In this document: positions 8,658 to 19,200 of the stretch, piece after piece | How the letters are laid out: each line of letters begins with the position of its first letter | Numbering within the stretch: the first letter of the stretch is position 1 | Source: Tannerella forsythia | GTDB lineage: Bacteria > Bacteroidota > Bacteroidia > Bacteroidales > Tannerellaceae | Reading direction: 5' to 3' | Assembly (NCBI RefSeq): GCF_001006485.1 | Contig: NZ_JUET01000134.1 | Span: 1-64,000 of the forward strand | Length of the DNA: 64,000 nucleotides | Notes under the pieces: model-generated | What the model saw: the letters and a program-made list of their open reading frames with translations, nothing else | Told to the model about the DNA's origin: nothing | The model's database searches: none | Translations under genes and position numbers: made by a program

Positions 8658-9959
8658 TTGGATTCAGACGATTATTACCCGAGTATGTTATTACAGGCCG
8701 TGTATCACGAGCCTGTTTGGAATGCTGTGATTATTTTGGTCGTAATACTTTTGCTGCTGGTTCTTTCCGGATGGTTAGCCGCAGCAGAACGTGCCTTGTT
8801 CTCTCTGTCGGCCGACGAGACGAATCAAGTACGGGAAGAGAAAAGCACGAGCGACAAATTCATCAGACAACTGTCAGACCGTCCGCAACAGACGCGTACT
8901 GCTATTGCGATGATACAGACAATACTGATCATTACAATGACGATAGCCGGAATGTACGGCCTTCAGTCCGTATGTTCGACTATTCAATCGGTCGGCGGAT
9001 GCGTGGCCGGGATTTTCGTCCTTGTACTGCTGCTGTTCATCTTCAAAGGATGGTTTCCTAAGTTTTTGACACAGGGCAGACAGCTTGACGTGGCACGTCG
9101 GACGGCTCCTTTCCTCAAAACGATCGACTGGCTCTGCCGGCCGGTCAGCCGATGGATGTGCGCTCCTCCGGCCAATCAACACAAGCACGAATCGCAACCC
9201 TCCGAATCTACCATTATTTCGAAAGAATCGGCCGACGAGAAAGAGATGCTTGAAGAGATCGTACATTTTTATAATAAGACTGCCGATGAGATCATGGTGC
9301 CACGGCTCGACATGAAAGCCATCAATGCGAAATGCACTTTCAAAGAAGCGCTCGACATCATCATCCGAAGCGGTTTTTCACGTATCCCCATCTACGAAGA
9401 GACGGAAGATAACGTGACGGGTGTCCTGTATGCTAAGGACTTACTCCCCTACATTCAGAACACGAGCGATTTTGAATGGCAGAAGCTGATCCGTCCGGCA
9501 TATTTTGTACCTGAGACAAAAAAGATCGAAGGACTGCTGGAAGAGTTTCGAACCAACCGGGTGCATATCGCCATCGTGGTAGATGAGTTCGGATGCACCT
9601 CGGGATTAGTAACGATGGAAGATATTATCGAAGAAATCGTAGGAGATATTTCGGACGAATACGACACGGACGCGAAACAGTATTTCCAACTTCCGGATGG
9701 GAGTTATATCTTTGAAGGCAAAATCCAATTGAATGATTTTTTCCGCGAAACAGACATCGACGAGGAGGAGTTCGGCGATCTGACGGAAGATATCGAAACA
9801 CTTACGGGATTGCTGCTCAAAATCAAAGGCACTTTACCCCGTCGTCGTGAGATTATCGAATATCACAATTATCGTTTTCGCGTGCTCGAAGCAGATGAAC
9901 GACGTGTACTGAAAGTGAAATTCGACCGTATCCCTCCGGCTCCCGGAAAAGAGAAATAA
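8658..9959 (+). CDS. gldE: GldE, CBS-domain membrane protein (gliding/T9SS-associated)
   Basis: The 433-residue protein has three to four N-terminal membrane segments (about residues 18-130), then a CBS-domain pair ('EIMVPRLDMKAINAK', 'GFSRIPIYEETEDNVTGVLYAKDLL', 'FGCTSGLVTMEDIIEEIVGDI') and a C-terminal CorC/HlyC-type domain. In Flavobacterium, GldE works with the lipoprotein GldD, whose gene follows by 2 bp. The start codon appears to be TTG (8658), because GldE proteins typically begin MDxD; the first ATG in frame (8685) would remove nine residues including that motif. A role in transport or secretion is inferred from the family. Confidence 0.88.
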   Translation: MDSDDYYPSMLLQAVYHEPVWNAVIILVVILLLLVLSGWLAAAERALFSLSADETNQVREEKSTSDKFIRQLSDRPQQTRTAIAMIQTILIITMTIAGMYGLQSVCSTIQSVGGCVAGIFVLVLLLFIFKGWFPKFLTQGRQLDVARRTAPFLKTIDWLCRPVSRWMCAPPANQHKHESQPSESTIISKESADEKEMLEEIVHFYNKTADEIMVPRLDMKAINAKCTFKEALDIIIRSGFSRIPIYEETEDNVTGVLYAKDLLPYIQNTSDFEWQKLIRPAYFVPETKKIEGLLEEFRTNRVHIAIVVDEFGCTSGLVTMEDIIEEIVGDISDEYDTDAKQYFQLPDGSYIFEGKIQLNDFFRETDIDEEEFGDLTEDIETLTGLLLKIKGTLPRRREIIEYHNYRFRVLEADERRVLKVKFDRIPPAPGKEK

Positions 9960-9961
9960 CG

Positions 9962-10525
9962 ATGCGTATCTTGTCATGGATTCTCTTACTGGCAGGCTGT
10001 GCAGCCTGCTCGACACCCACGCCAAAGCCGCGCGGCGTATTGCGCATCGATCTGCCGCAGGCGAAATACACGTTGTTCACGGCCGGAGAACAGGCTTATG
10101 CTTTTCGGGTATCGCAGCTCGTGACCATCGAAATGCCTCCTGCCGATGTGACGGAAGACTGGCTGAACGTCACCTACCCGTCGCTCAACGTCAAAATGTA
10201 TTGCAGCTACCGAAGTATCACCCGTGAGACGCTTCCTCGCTGCGAAGCGGAGTGTCGTGAACTCGTCGCACGCAGCGCCCGCGATGCTCAGGCCATTACC
10301 GAACAGGCTTACGAAGCTCCCGAGCGCCGTGTGTACGGCACGCTCTTCCGGATCGATGGCGACTCGCCCTCACCTGTCCAGTTTATGCTCACCGACAGTG
10401 TTTCGCACTTCTTCCGCGGGGCGATCTACTACCAACATCGTGTCGATGCCGATTCGGTGGCACCCGTGACCGAATACCTTCACCACGATGTGATGGAACT
10501 GATTCAATCGTTCGACTGGAAATAG
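9962..10525 (+). CDS. gldD: Gliding motility-associated lipoprotein GldD
   Basis: GldD is a membrane lipoprotein required for gliding motility in Flavobacterium and retained in non-motile Bacteroidales with a type IX secretion system. The 187-residue protein has a short hydrophobic signal with a lipobox (LLAGCAAC; likely lipidated Cys12 or Cys16) and the family's 'PRGVLRIDLP' segment right after it. It lies 2 bp downstream of gldE and 2 bp upstream of the PPTase, so the three are translated from one mRNA. The exact role of GldD is not known. Confidence 0.9.
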   Translation: MRILSWILLLAGCAACSTPTPKPRGVLRIDLPQAKYTLFTAGEQAYAFRVSQLVTIEMPPADVTEDWLNVTYPSLNVKMYCSYRSITRETLPRCEAECRELVARSARDAQAITEQAYEAPERRVYGTLFRIDGDSPSPVQFMLTDSVSHFFRGAIYYQHRVDADSVAPVTEYLHHDVMELIQSFDWK

Positions 10526-10527
10526 CC

Positions 10528-11151
10528 ATGCCCGTTCTGCCCGAATATACGACTCCGCTGCGAGGAATCTGGAAAATCGAAGAAAGCCGCGATGAATTAC
10601 TGGCTTTGCTGACGCGCAAAGACGATTACGTGCCGTTTCTGACCGGTTGCAAGTCCGACACCCGCCAAACGGAATGGCTGGCCGTGCGCACATTGTTGAA
10701 AACCATGCTCGGCCGTGAAACACCCGTCGCCTATCACCCCGACGGCATTCCTTACCTGCCCGATGCAGACCTGCACATCAGCATCTCGCACACGAAAGGC
10801 TATGCCGCCGTACTGCTCGATACGCAACCCCGCATCGGCATCGATATCGAATACCGCTCCGAACGTATCCGCAAGCTGTACGATCGCTTTCTCGGCAAGG
10901 CGGAGCAACGCCTGATCGGCCAATATCCCGATACCGAAACGTTGTTAATTTGCTGGAGCGCGAAAGAAACGGCGTTTAAAATGATGAGAAAAAGAGCGGT
11001 CGACTGGCGGAACGACCTGCAAATCGTCTCGTTCGATCCGCAACTCAGACGGCTGTCGATCCGCGAAACCCTCACACCGCACGCCACCCTCTGTTCGATC
11101 GGCTACATCGCGACCCCCGAATTTATCATGACGCAAAGCGCCCCCCAATAG
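10528..11151 (+). CDS. 4'-phosphopantetheinyl transferase (Sfp superfamily)
   Basis: The enzyme transfers phosphopantetheine from CoA to a carrier-protein serine. The 207-residue protein has the family motifs: 'ISISHTKGYAAV', the magnesium-binding 'GIDIEYRSERI' and 'CWSAKETAFKMM' with the paired W and KE residues. In Bacteroidales this gene commonly follows gldD. Whether it acts on acyl carrier protein or on a secondary-metabolite carrier cannot be told. The gene and gldD are richer in G+C than the flanking DNA. Confidence 0.9.
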   Translation: MPVLPEYTTPLRGIWKIEESRDELLALLTRKDDYVPFLTGCKSDTRQTEWLAVRTLLKTMLGRETPVAYHPDGIPYLPDADLHISISHTKGYAAVLLDTQPRIGIDIEYRSERIRKLYDRFLGKAEQRLIGQYPDTETLLICWSAKETAFKMMRKRAVDWRNDLQIVSFDPQLRRLSIRETLTPHATLCSIGYIATPEFIMTQSAPQ

Positions 11152-11543
11152 CTCGACTCTCCTTGTTTATTGTCAATATTTGAATCAAACAGCAATAATC
11201 ATTCCGCTTTAACGTCTGTGTCTTTCTTTTTATCTTGCATACCGACTACTATTTTTCGCCTTGTTACTAACATTTCCACTTCCATATTCTCCGATTTTTA
11301 TGCGGAGATTAAACAGTCATAACAATCCATAAATCTATTTATCAAACATATACAAAAGAATCACCCATCGTATTAAACGAATAGATTCGGATAAGTTCAA
11401 CCGGTTATTAACATATCCAAATAAATTATACGCATAACGAGTATATGATGAAACCAAGCGGTCGAACGCTGCATCCCATTATGTTAAAAATAACGGCTAT
11501 CCGATAAAAGAGACACTTGCTTTTATACGGAAATAATTCTGTC
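11152..11543. other. AT-rich intergenic region between convergent genes
   Basis: This 392-bp gap separates the 3' ends of the PPTase and BIG2 genes. It is AT-rich, has no credible reading frame, no strong hairpin with a T-tract, and no recognisable repeat. I see nothing else in it. Confidence 0.5.
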
Positions 11544-13448
11544 TCACAGTTTAATTTTACGTGTCCAGCCCGACGAACCTCTTACGATAAGCATGCTCTG
11601 TGAGGAAAGATGGAGGTCGTGCACAACCTTTCCGGGAATTTTAATGATACGGCCAAGCAACCCGCCATTTATGCTATAAATATCAACCGTTTCGGCGGCC
11701 GGCGAATCAATATGCAACCGCCCGTTTTCACTCCACACGGCGAAGACTTCACCGACCTCGACATTGGCGTTAGTAATGTGTTGTACGATGACCTTACATG
11801 TTGCGGTCTTACTACCGTCGACAGTCGTGACCGTAACGGTTGCTTCACCGGCTTTGTACGCAGTCACTTCCCCCTTATCGTCTACCGATGCGACGGCTTC
11901 ATTGCTGCTCGACCATGTTACGTTCCGGTTCGTAGCATTATGGGGGGTAACGGTTGTCGTCAGTACTTCTTTGCCGCCCACCGGGAGCGTAAGACTCGAC
12001 TTGTTCAGGCTGACTCCCGTCACCGAAGTGACAGGAGGAGGAGGAACGGCAGCAGCCGTGACTTTTATTTGTACGGATGCCGTCTTTGCTCCGTCGACAG
12101 TCGTGACCGTAACGGTTGCTTCACCGGCTTTGTACGCAGTCACTTCTCCCTTATCGTCTACCGATGCGACGGCTTCATTGCTGCTCGACCATGTTACGTT
12201 CCGGTTCGTAGCATTATGGGGGGTAACGGTTGCCGTCAGTACTTCTTTGCCGCCCACCGGAAGCGTAAGACTCGACTTGTTCAGGCTGACTCCCGTCACC
12301 GAAGTAACAGGAGGAAGAGGAACGGCAGCAGCCGTGACTTTTATTTGTACGGATGCCGTCTTTGCTCCGTCGACAGTCGTGACCGTAACGGTTGCTTCGC
12401 CGGCTTTGTGAGCTTTTACAAGTCCATTGGCGCTGACCGACGCAATATCCGCTTTACTGCTCACCCACGTCATATTCTTATTCGTCGCATTATCAGGTGT
12501 TATTACGGCTGTCAGACGTTTTACATCGTTCACTTTCAAGTCTTGATTTCCTTCCCGAATGGCAACGCTCTCTACGGGTGTGTGTTTGTTTTCGTATGGC
12601 TCTACAGTTACTTCGACAGATCCTTTGGGAAAACCGCCATCCCGATCGTCCGACCATGCCGTGACAGTCGTTTTCCCTACTCCCTTTGCTATCAGATAGC
12701 CCGAAGAAGTTACTGTTGCGACTGATTTATCGTCTGTTCGCCAGCTGATGGATTGTACCGATGCATCAGCGGGCTGTATCGTCGCCGTAAGTTGCTTTCT
12801 TTCGGTTTCTTTGAGCGTAATATCTCCTCCGTCGATAATTACTTTTCTTACCGGTCTGTGGACTTTGATCGCGAGCTGGCCACTCACGCCGGAACCGTCT
12901 TTTGCAGTAGCTGTTATGACAGCCGTTCCCGTCTTGTGAGTTGTGATTTGCCCTGTAGATGTAACGGAAATGACATCGGGGTTGCTGGTGTCCCAATTCA
13001 AATCATCTTTGCCGGTGGCATCAGACGGTTCGACCCTTACGGGCAATTCCGTCGTTACACCGATATCTAAAAATGATCCCGGTATACCAAGGATAATTTT
13101 ATTGATCAGGCGTACGACAGTGATGCGGATACTGCCTGCCACGCCGCTGCCGTCCTGTGCGGTAGCGGTGATCCAGGCCGAACCGGTACTATATGCTTTT
13201 ATAAAAGCATTGTTATTATTGCTTCCGACTATTTCTACGACGCCAACATTTGAACTCTCCCACTTGAGAGCCTTATTCGCAGCATCCGAAGGAGAAACAG
13301 TGGCTGTAATGGTTGCATTTGTCCCTACCTGAAGCATTGAGTTCCCTCCAAGCTCGATTTTTGTGACTGACCGGGCTTCCGTACGGCCGATAAAACCGCA
13401 AAAAAGCGTCATTATAAAAAGTAATAATTTGTAAGAAGTTATTCTCAT
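11544..13448 (-). CDS. Exported protein with six BIG2 Ig-like domains and a T9SS-type C-terminus
   Basis: The 634-residue protein has a signal peptide (about residues 1-25), then six consecutive BIG2-type bacterial Ig-like modules of roughly 80-92 residues, each with the 'L.AT..P.DAT...W.SS....V...G...A...G...ITATT' pattern. The last two modules are almost identical at the DNA level. The last 70 residues ('VDIYSINGGLLGRI' and 'MLIVRGSSGWTRKIKL') resemble the type IX secretion sorting domain, so a cell-surface location is likely. No catalytic domain is present; such proteins usually serve in adhesion or as structural spacers. It has its own promoter and is separated from the upstream locus by a terminator. 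Confidence 0.85.
   Translation of the reverse strand: MRITSYKLLLFIMTLFCGFIGRTEARSVTKIELGGNSMLQVGTNATITATVSPSDAANKALKWESSNVGVVEIVGSNNNNAFIKAYSTGSAWITATAQDGSGVAGSIRITVVRLINKIILGIPGSFLDIGVTTELPVRVEPSDATGKDDLNWDTSNPDVISVTSTGQITTHKTGTAVITATAKDGSGVSGQLAIKVHRPVRKVIIDGGDITLKETERKQLTATIQPADASVQSISWRTDDKSVATVTSSGYLIAKGVGKTTVTAWSDDRDGGFPKGSVEVTVEPYENKHTPVESVAIREGNQDLKVNDVKRLTAVITPDNATNKNMTWVSSKADIASVSANGLVKAHKAGEATVTVTTVDGAKTASVQIKVTAAAVPLPPVTSVTGVSLNKSSLTLPVGGKEVLTATVTPHNATNRNVTWSSSNEAVASVDDKGEVTAYKAGEATVTVTTVDGAKTASVQIKVTAAAVPPPPVTSVTGVSLNKSSLTLPVGGKEVLTTTVTPHNATNRNVTWSSSNEAVASVDDKGEVTAYKAGEATVTVTTVDGSKTATCKVIVQHITNANVEVGEVFAVWSENGRLHIDSPAAETVDIYSINGGLLGRIIKIPGKVVHDLHLSSQSMLIVRGSSGWTRKIKL
11815..12366. 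repeat. Tandem 276-bp repeat inside the BIG2 gene
   Basis: Two near-identical units, 11815-12090 and 12091-12366, are each 276 bp, or 92 codons, and encode BIG2 modules 5 and 6 with the intervening linker. They differ at only a few bases. A third copy starts at 12367 but diverges after about 45 bp. The arrangement is a recent in-frame duplication that can expand or contract by recombination. Confidence 0.9.
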
Positions 13449-13505
13449 TTTATTTATCTGTTAAAAGTTTATCCCATTGAACTAAATATGTGGTTTTGGA
13501 GGGCG

Positions 13506-13535
13506 CAAAGATACATCTTTTTTATGTTTTACAAA
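13506..13535 (-). promoter_or_regulatory. Promoter for the BIG2 gene
   Basis: On the minus strand TTTG (complement of 13532-13535) and TATCTTTG (complement of 13506-13513) have an 18-bp spacer. The predicted start near 13501 leaves a leader of about 50 bases. Confidence 0.7.
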
Positions 13536-13601
13536 GAAAAGGATTACGATCACGATAAAATTTGAACTTTACGCACTTTTTTAAGACAGTATCGGTTTCT
13601 C

Positions 13602-13641
13602 AAAAAAAAGAGCCCACCCCAACAGTGTGTGGGGCAGGCTC
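13602..13641 (-). terminator. Terminator of the SusC/SusD locus
   Basis: A GC-rich stem (13610-13620 with 13631-13641, interrupted by small mismatches) is followed on the minus strand by eight T residues (13602-13609). It lies 22 bp after the isomerase stop codon and separates the uptake locus from the BIG2 gene. Confidence 0.85.
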
Positions 13642-13663
13642 TTCTTATGAAAAGAAAGCGTAA

Positions 13664-14650
13664 CTACCGGGCGATATAGTCCGTGTAATACTTGTCGATA
13701 TAGCCTTTCAGCATCTTTATCGAAGCAGGTACGGCCGTATCGGGATTTTCCTTGCCTTCGAACTCGAGTGTAAGGTATCCTCTGAATCCCACATCGTAGA
13801 TCTGTTTGATGATACGATCATAGTCCAGATCGAGCGTGTACCAGGTTCCTCCTCCGTTATACGTCTTGGCCGAGATAAAAATCGCTTCGGGAAGCACCTG
13901 AGCCAGTTTGTCATAAGGCTCTTCGAGGAAATTACCCGTATCTACCAGTAATTTCAACCAGTTGGAACGGACATCGTTTTTGATGCGAAGCATCCCTTCG
14001 GGTGTACCGGCGATACCCCAGTGATTCTCCAGAGCGAGCGTCACGCCACACTCTTCGGCTACGGGCAGGCATTTGTAGATCGCATCTTCTACCCACCCGA
14101 ACGCGTCATTATCCGTATATCCTTCAACAGGCTTTTCAATTCCACGTGCTTTCATCAGGTTATCGAACGAGCCGCTGGTTCCCCATGTACCCGAATTCAG
14201 ACGCAACGCAGGAATTCCCATCTTATAAGCCAACCGGATGCAACGGATTGTATGATCTACCATCCGCTGACGATATTCCTTATCGGGGTTCACCCATCCC
14301 TGATGAATGCAGAGGCACACCAGAGCGACTCCGTTCTCGTAGGCCAATCGTTTCAGCTTCTGCAAATAACTATTGTCTTCGCTATCCATCTGACGATGCA
14401 ATACATCGACCCCTTCGATACCCATATCGGCTGCTTTGAGAATACACGATTCGATGGAATCTTTACGTTCACGGAAGCCCCAATACGAATACGTTGATAC
14501 CGCAAGTTTGAGGCGTCCCTGCATCTGTTGCTTGCCGGACGCTCTCCCGGAAATTTCCGGGAGAGCGTTTGCTGCAAACGTCGGTACTCCCAATCCGGCC
14601 GCAATGCCGGCCGCGCTTTGCGCTAAAAAAGAACGACGCGATAATTTCAT
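13664..14650 (-). CDS. Tat-exported sugar phosphate isomerase/epimerase-like TIM-barrel protein
   Basis: The 328-residue protein has a twin-arginine signal (SRRSFLAQSAAG) and a xylose isomerase-like TIM barrel (AP endonuclease 2 family). Probable metal ligands include the Glu in 'LALENHWG', the Asp/His region in 'LLVDTGNF' and the terminal Glu in 'YLTLEFEG'. Such exported enzymes often act on oxidised or unusual sugars in the periplasm. It lies 19 bp downstream of susD. Its start (14650) is preceded by a strong AGGAGG about 8 bp upstream, uncommon in Bacteroidetes. The substrate is unknown. Confidence 0.82.
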   Translation of the reverse strand: MKLSRRSFLAQSAAGIAAGLGVPTFAANALPEISGRASGKQQMQGRLKLAVSTYSYWGFRERKDSIESCILKAADMGIEGVDVLHRQMDSEDNSYLQKLKRLAYENGVALVCLCIHQGWVNPDKEYRQRMVDHTIRCIRLAYKMGIPALRLNSGTWGTSGSFDNLMKARGIEKPVEGYTDNDAFGWVEDAIYKCLPVAEECGVTLALENHWGIAGTPEGMLRIKNDVRSNWLKLLVDTGNFLEEPYDKLAQVLPEAIFISAKTYNGGGTWYTLDLDYDRIIKQIYDVGFRGYLTLEFEGKENPDTAVPASIKMLKGYIDKYYTDYIAR

Positions 14651-14669
14651 AACTGATCCTCCTTTCCTA

Positions 14670-16205
14670 TCAATACCCTTCATTCTGTTTCAAATTGTTG
14701 TTGAGTGAAATCTCACTGTCGGGAATCGGAAGCACATTGTCTTTCTTTACATTATATCCGTTCGGAAACTTTGTCTCCAGCTTTTCGCCCAAGGCTCCGA
14801 ACACGTCACACGGATAGTATTCCGGTCCGGCGTTCCAACGCTTGATATCATCCCAGAATTGCCCTTCGAGCGCGAGTTCGATGCGCCGTTCATGACGCAA
14901 CGCTTTCCGGGCTTCGGCCTGCCCTACTCCCTTCTTTACCGGCGGCATCTTCACGTCTTTGCGTTCGGTACGGATACGGTTAATCAGATCAATCGCTCCG
15001 TCGATATCCTTATTCAGCTCGATCATCGCTTCGGCGCGACACAACAGCACGTCGCCATAACGCAGAATCATAAAGTCGAGAGGAGATTGACGCCCTACGA
15101 CCGGCATAGTCTCGATCGTATATTTACGGATACCGAAACCGACCTTCTGCCCCGTATGGTTCTTGATCTCGGTCGGATACAACTGCCCCTGAAAATAAGC
15201 GCCCGGACGCAGGATGGTAAAATCGAGACGAGGATCTCTGTTTTTGTAAGGATCGTTCTTGTCGACCGAACTACCGTCGAGCGTCTCATACTCATCGACC
15301 AGTAATTGAGTCGGCGCAACCGAGTTGGAGCCGTCGATTCCGTATTTCAGATTCTGGGGCTGCCAGTAACGGTCGAAAATACTTCCCTGCTGAAACACCC
15401 CGTCCATAAAGCTCAGGGCAAAGAGTGTTTCGGCATTGCCTTCGTTTTCATACTGGAACAGCCCGTAATACGTGGGAAAAAGCTTATATTTATTCAACGC
15501 GTCAATTTTATCGCAATATTCCAGCACTTTGTCCCATTCGGAGGTGTACATATACGTTTTCATCTTCATCCCTAAGGCTGCGCCCAATGTCGCCCGTCCG
15601 TTATCCGGAGAGTTTTTGGGCAGACGCTTGATGGCTTCGTCGAAGTCTTGACGTACCTGTTTCCAGATATCTTCGGCGGAAGCGCGACTTACCTTACGTC
15701 CTTCCTCCGGCGTGATTGTTTTGAGAATTAGCGGAACACCTCCATACGAACGTACCAGCAGATCGTAGAACAAAGCGCGTAAGAAATATACTTCGCCCAA
15801 CATCACTTCTTTTGCTGCCGCATCCATATTCGGAATCTTATCTACGTTTTCCAGGAAGTAATTTGCACGGTAAATTCCCCCGTAACAATATTTCCAGCGA
15901 TTGGAAACAATTCCTCCGATACCGGACGTAATCGTTCCGTTACCGACCTGTTTCTGTTTGCCTTCCCAATGCGCCCACTGATAGGCATTCGGCGTACAGG
16001 CGTCATAGCCGCCTCCGTAGCCGTACACAAAATTATTTCTCAACACACTGTACACCCCGTTCAAGGCCAGTTGGGCATCGTCGGGCGAAGTCCAAAATAT
16101 CTCGTTCGTAATCTTATCATCCGGTAATACATCCAGATAACTTTCGCATGAGCTGAGTCCCGTCAATGTGACGGTGAGCATCATATAGATTATTTTTTTC
16201 ATCAT
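14670..16205 (-). CDS. SusD/RagB-family surface nutrient-binding lipoprotein
   Basis: The 511-residue protein has a lipoprotein signal with the lipidated Cys near residue 20 (GLSSCESYLD) and the SusD N-terminal pattern 'FWTSPDDAQLALNGVYSVL'. The 'LINRIRTERKDV' and 'ALRHERRIELALEGQFWDDIKRW' segments near the end are characteristic of RagB/SusD. SusD proteins sit on the outer membrane surface and act as a lid delivering ligand to the partner SusC. The gene follows susC by 24 bp. The ligand is not evident. Confidence 0.95.
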   Translation of the reverse strand: MMKKIIYMMLTVTLTGLSSCESYLDVLPDDKITNEIFWTSPDDAQLALNGVYSVLRNNFVYGYGGGYDACTPNAYQWAHWEGKQKQVGNGTITSGIGGIVSNRWKYCYGGIYRANYFLENVDKIPNMDAAAKEVMLGEVYFLRALFYDLLVRSYGGVPLILKTITPEEGRKVSRASAEDIWKQVRQDFDEAIKRLPKNSPDNGRATLGAALGMKMKTYMYTSEWDKVLEYCDKIDALNKYKLFPTYYGLFQYENEGNAETLFALSFMDGVFQQGSIFDRYWQPQNLKYGIDGSNSVAPTQLLVDEYETLDGSSVDKNDPYKNRDPRLDFTILRPGAYFQGQLYPTEIKNHTGQKVGFGIRKYTIETMPVVGRQSPLDFMILRYGDVLLCRAEAMIELNKDIDGAIDLINRIRTERKDVKMPPVKKGVGQAEARKALRHERRIELALEGQFWDDIKRWNAGPEYYPCDVFGALGEKLETKFPNGYNVKKDNVLPIPDSEISLNNNLKQNEGY

Positions 16206-16229
16206 TCTTTCATTTTGAATTGTTAAACA

Positions 16230-19200
16230 TCAAAAACTTACATTCAGTCCTAAAGAGAAAACACGAGGAATCGGATAGTGATAGCCTCCTCTGTCGAACG
16301 AATCCCTTTCGGGATCAAAACCTTCGTATTTGCTGCTCACGATCGTGAAGACATCCGTTGCATTCAGATAAATGTATAGCTTTTGCAAAAACAGGCTACG
16401 AGTAATATCTCTCGGCACGTTGTATCCTAACTGAATATTTTTCAACTTAAAAAACGACATGTTGGCCGACCAGAACGATGATTCTTGACGATGCCAGTCG
16501 GCATCGAGCGTAATCAGCGGTATTTCATTGTTCTTATTTTCCGGTGTCCATGCACCTTCCCACTTCTTCGTGATCGTTCCTCCGGATACGCCCAATGGAA
16601 CAGTCCAGTCATTTCTAAAATAGCCCTTTACTCCGGCTATTCCCGAGAACTGTACATTGAGGTCAAAACCTTTCCACGACAGACTTCCGTTGATGCCATA
16701 CGTAAATTTCGGGATGGTATTACCGATTTCCTCTTTGTCGCGGTAATCCAGTTTGCCGTCTCCGTTCACGTCCTTGTAGCGAATATAGCCGGCTTTAGGC
16801 TTAAAGCTATTGTTTTTCATGTGTGTTGCACCTTCTTCATCGGTCTGATAGATACCCTCCTGAATAAAGCCGTACAATGTCTTATACGAATAACCTTCGC
16901 GGATAAGGAAAAGTTGGTCCGGAGATTTGCCTCCGCGAAATTTTGTCACTTTGTTGTCTACATACGTCAGATTTGCTCCGATGCTGTATGACAAGCCCGA
17001 GGCTTTGTCCTGGTCTTGCCAATTTATCCCCAATTCCATTCCGGTGTTCTTCATTTTACCGACATTCTCGAACGGTGCTCCCATATTTCCCAAAACCGAC
17101 GGGATAGGAAGCTGCACGATAATATCGGTTGTCAGACGCTGAAAGTAATCAGCTTCGAGATTCAGGCGATTATTCAGGAATCCCATATCGAACCCAAAAT
17201 CGGTTGAGGTTGTCGTTTCCCAGGTAATATTCGGATCGACAAGAGCCGTGATCGCTGCACCGGGCACCAGGGTATTATTGAAATTATAACTGTTCGGATA
17301 ATCCTGTGTAATAACGGTCAGGTAAGGGAAATAATTGGCATTGCTCGGATTGGCTGTGTTTCCGATGTTCTGATTTCCGAGTTTTCCCCACGAAGCGCGC
17401 AACTTCAAATTACTGAACAGATCGAGGTTCTTGATAAACCGTTCTTCCCCCAGACGCCAGCCGGCCGAGAAAGACGGAAAAACGCCCCAACGATGTCCTT
17501 TGGCAAAACGCGAAGACGCATCGGCGCGCAGGTTGACCTCAGCCAGGTATTTTCCGTTCAACGCATAGTTAATACGGCCGAACCACGACATCATTCGCCA
17601 CATGTATTTATTTCCGTCAGCAAAAGGATTCTTCGTTCCCGAAGCGACCTGATGCAGTTCGGGTTTGGACGGATCCGTTTTTTTCGTTTTCGTATAACGA
17701 CGAGTCGTAGCCTCCTGCTGATATCCAAGCAATAAACTCACATCATGGATTTTGTTCAATACACGGTTATAATTCAAATTCGTAAAGAATGTCGAATAAT
17801 ATTCATCGACCATAATACGCGATATCTCCAACGTAGACGGATAATCGAGCGGCTTCGTGGGGTTCGACCGGTTCAGGTCCGTATAGCAGGTTGCCAGTTG
17901 ATTGTAATTATCGATATTCCGATGCCAATACTGCCCGCTGTAATGCGCGCTCAGTGTCAGCCCCTCAAACAGATGTAATGTAGCATACACATTTCCTTTG
18001 AGGAAGTTCGTTGTCGTTTCGTTCTTTCCATTATACAAATCGGGGAACGGGTTACGGGTATCGACGATCGGCAGTCCGGCTTTCGGTCCCGAAAGGTAGA
18101 GCGCCTGCGTGCCTCCGTATGTCTTACCGTCCTGCAAATAGGGGGTAGAGAACGGATGCCCATTAGACATCATGTAGAAGACACGTTCGATTCCTGAGGT
18201 GTAATCTCCATCATAATCGACAAACGGCTGATTCGATACGGTACGCATCACACGTCCTCTCCCACCGAAGGTTAACCACTCACCCACTTTGGCTTCGCTG
18301 TTAATTGAGAGATTATAACGCTCTGAATCAGTGTTTTTAATCGTTCCATTATTTTTCAGGTAACCCATCGAAAGGTAGCTGTTCGATTTTTTTCCGCCAA
18401 ATGTTGCGGACACGTTATGCTGTGTCGTAAAAGCATTACGGAATACTTCATCGAAATAATTCGTACTCGGATATTTATATGGATCATTGCCGGAAGCAAA
18501 AGCATCGATGACATCCTGCGGGAACAACGGATCACCGCCTTCATTTGTGACAGCTTTATTCCACAGCTGCATATAATGCGGGCTGTCGGTGATCAGATCA
18601 TACTTTCGTCCCAACTGTTGCATACCAAAATAACCGTTATAGTTGATGTGCACCTGTTCCCCTTCGCCTTTCTTCGTCTCGATCAAGACGACGCCATTGG
18701 CTGCACGGGAGCCGTAGATCGCAGCCGATGCCGCATCTTTAAGAACCGTGATCGAGGCAATGTCACTCGGATTCACGTCCGACATACGTCCTTCCACTCC
18801 GTCAATGAGTATCATCGGATCGGTATTGTTCAGCGTGCCGTAGCCACGAACACGAATTGTTGCACCGTCGGCACCCGGCGCACCGGAGTTTTGGCTGGCC
18901 CATACGCCGGATATTTTTCCGGAAAGAGCCTGCGAAGGATCCGTAATCGGCCGGTTCTCTAACTCCTGATTGTATTTGACAGTGGAAACGGATCCGGTCA
19001 GGTTCGCTTTCTTCTGCACGCCGTAACCTACCACTACCACTTCTTCGAGTGCCTTTGTATCTTCGCGAAGAATCACATCGATCACATCTTTTCCTGCAGT
19101 AGAGACCGTCTGCTCAATATACCCAATGTACGAAACATGTAAGGTTGCTCCGCCGGAAATTTCGAGTGTAAAACGTCCGTCGATATCCGTTACCGTACCG

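Noticed and set aside
11764-12411. Repetitive plus-strand frame rich in Val, Thr and Ser
   Set aside because: It is the antisense of the BIG2 repeats; its regularity is inherited from the 276-bp DNA repeat.
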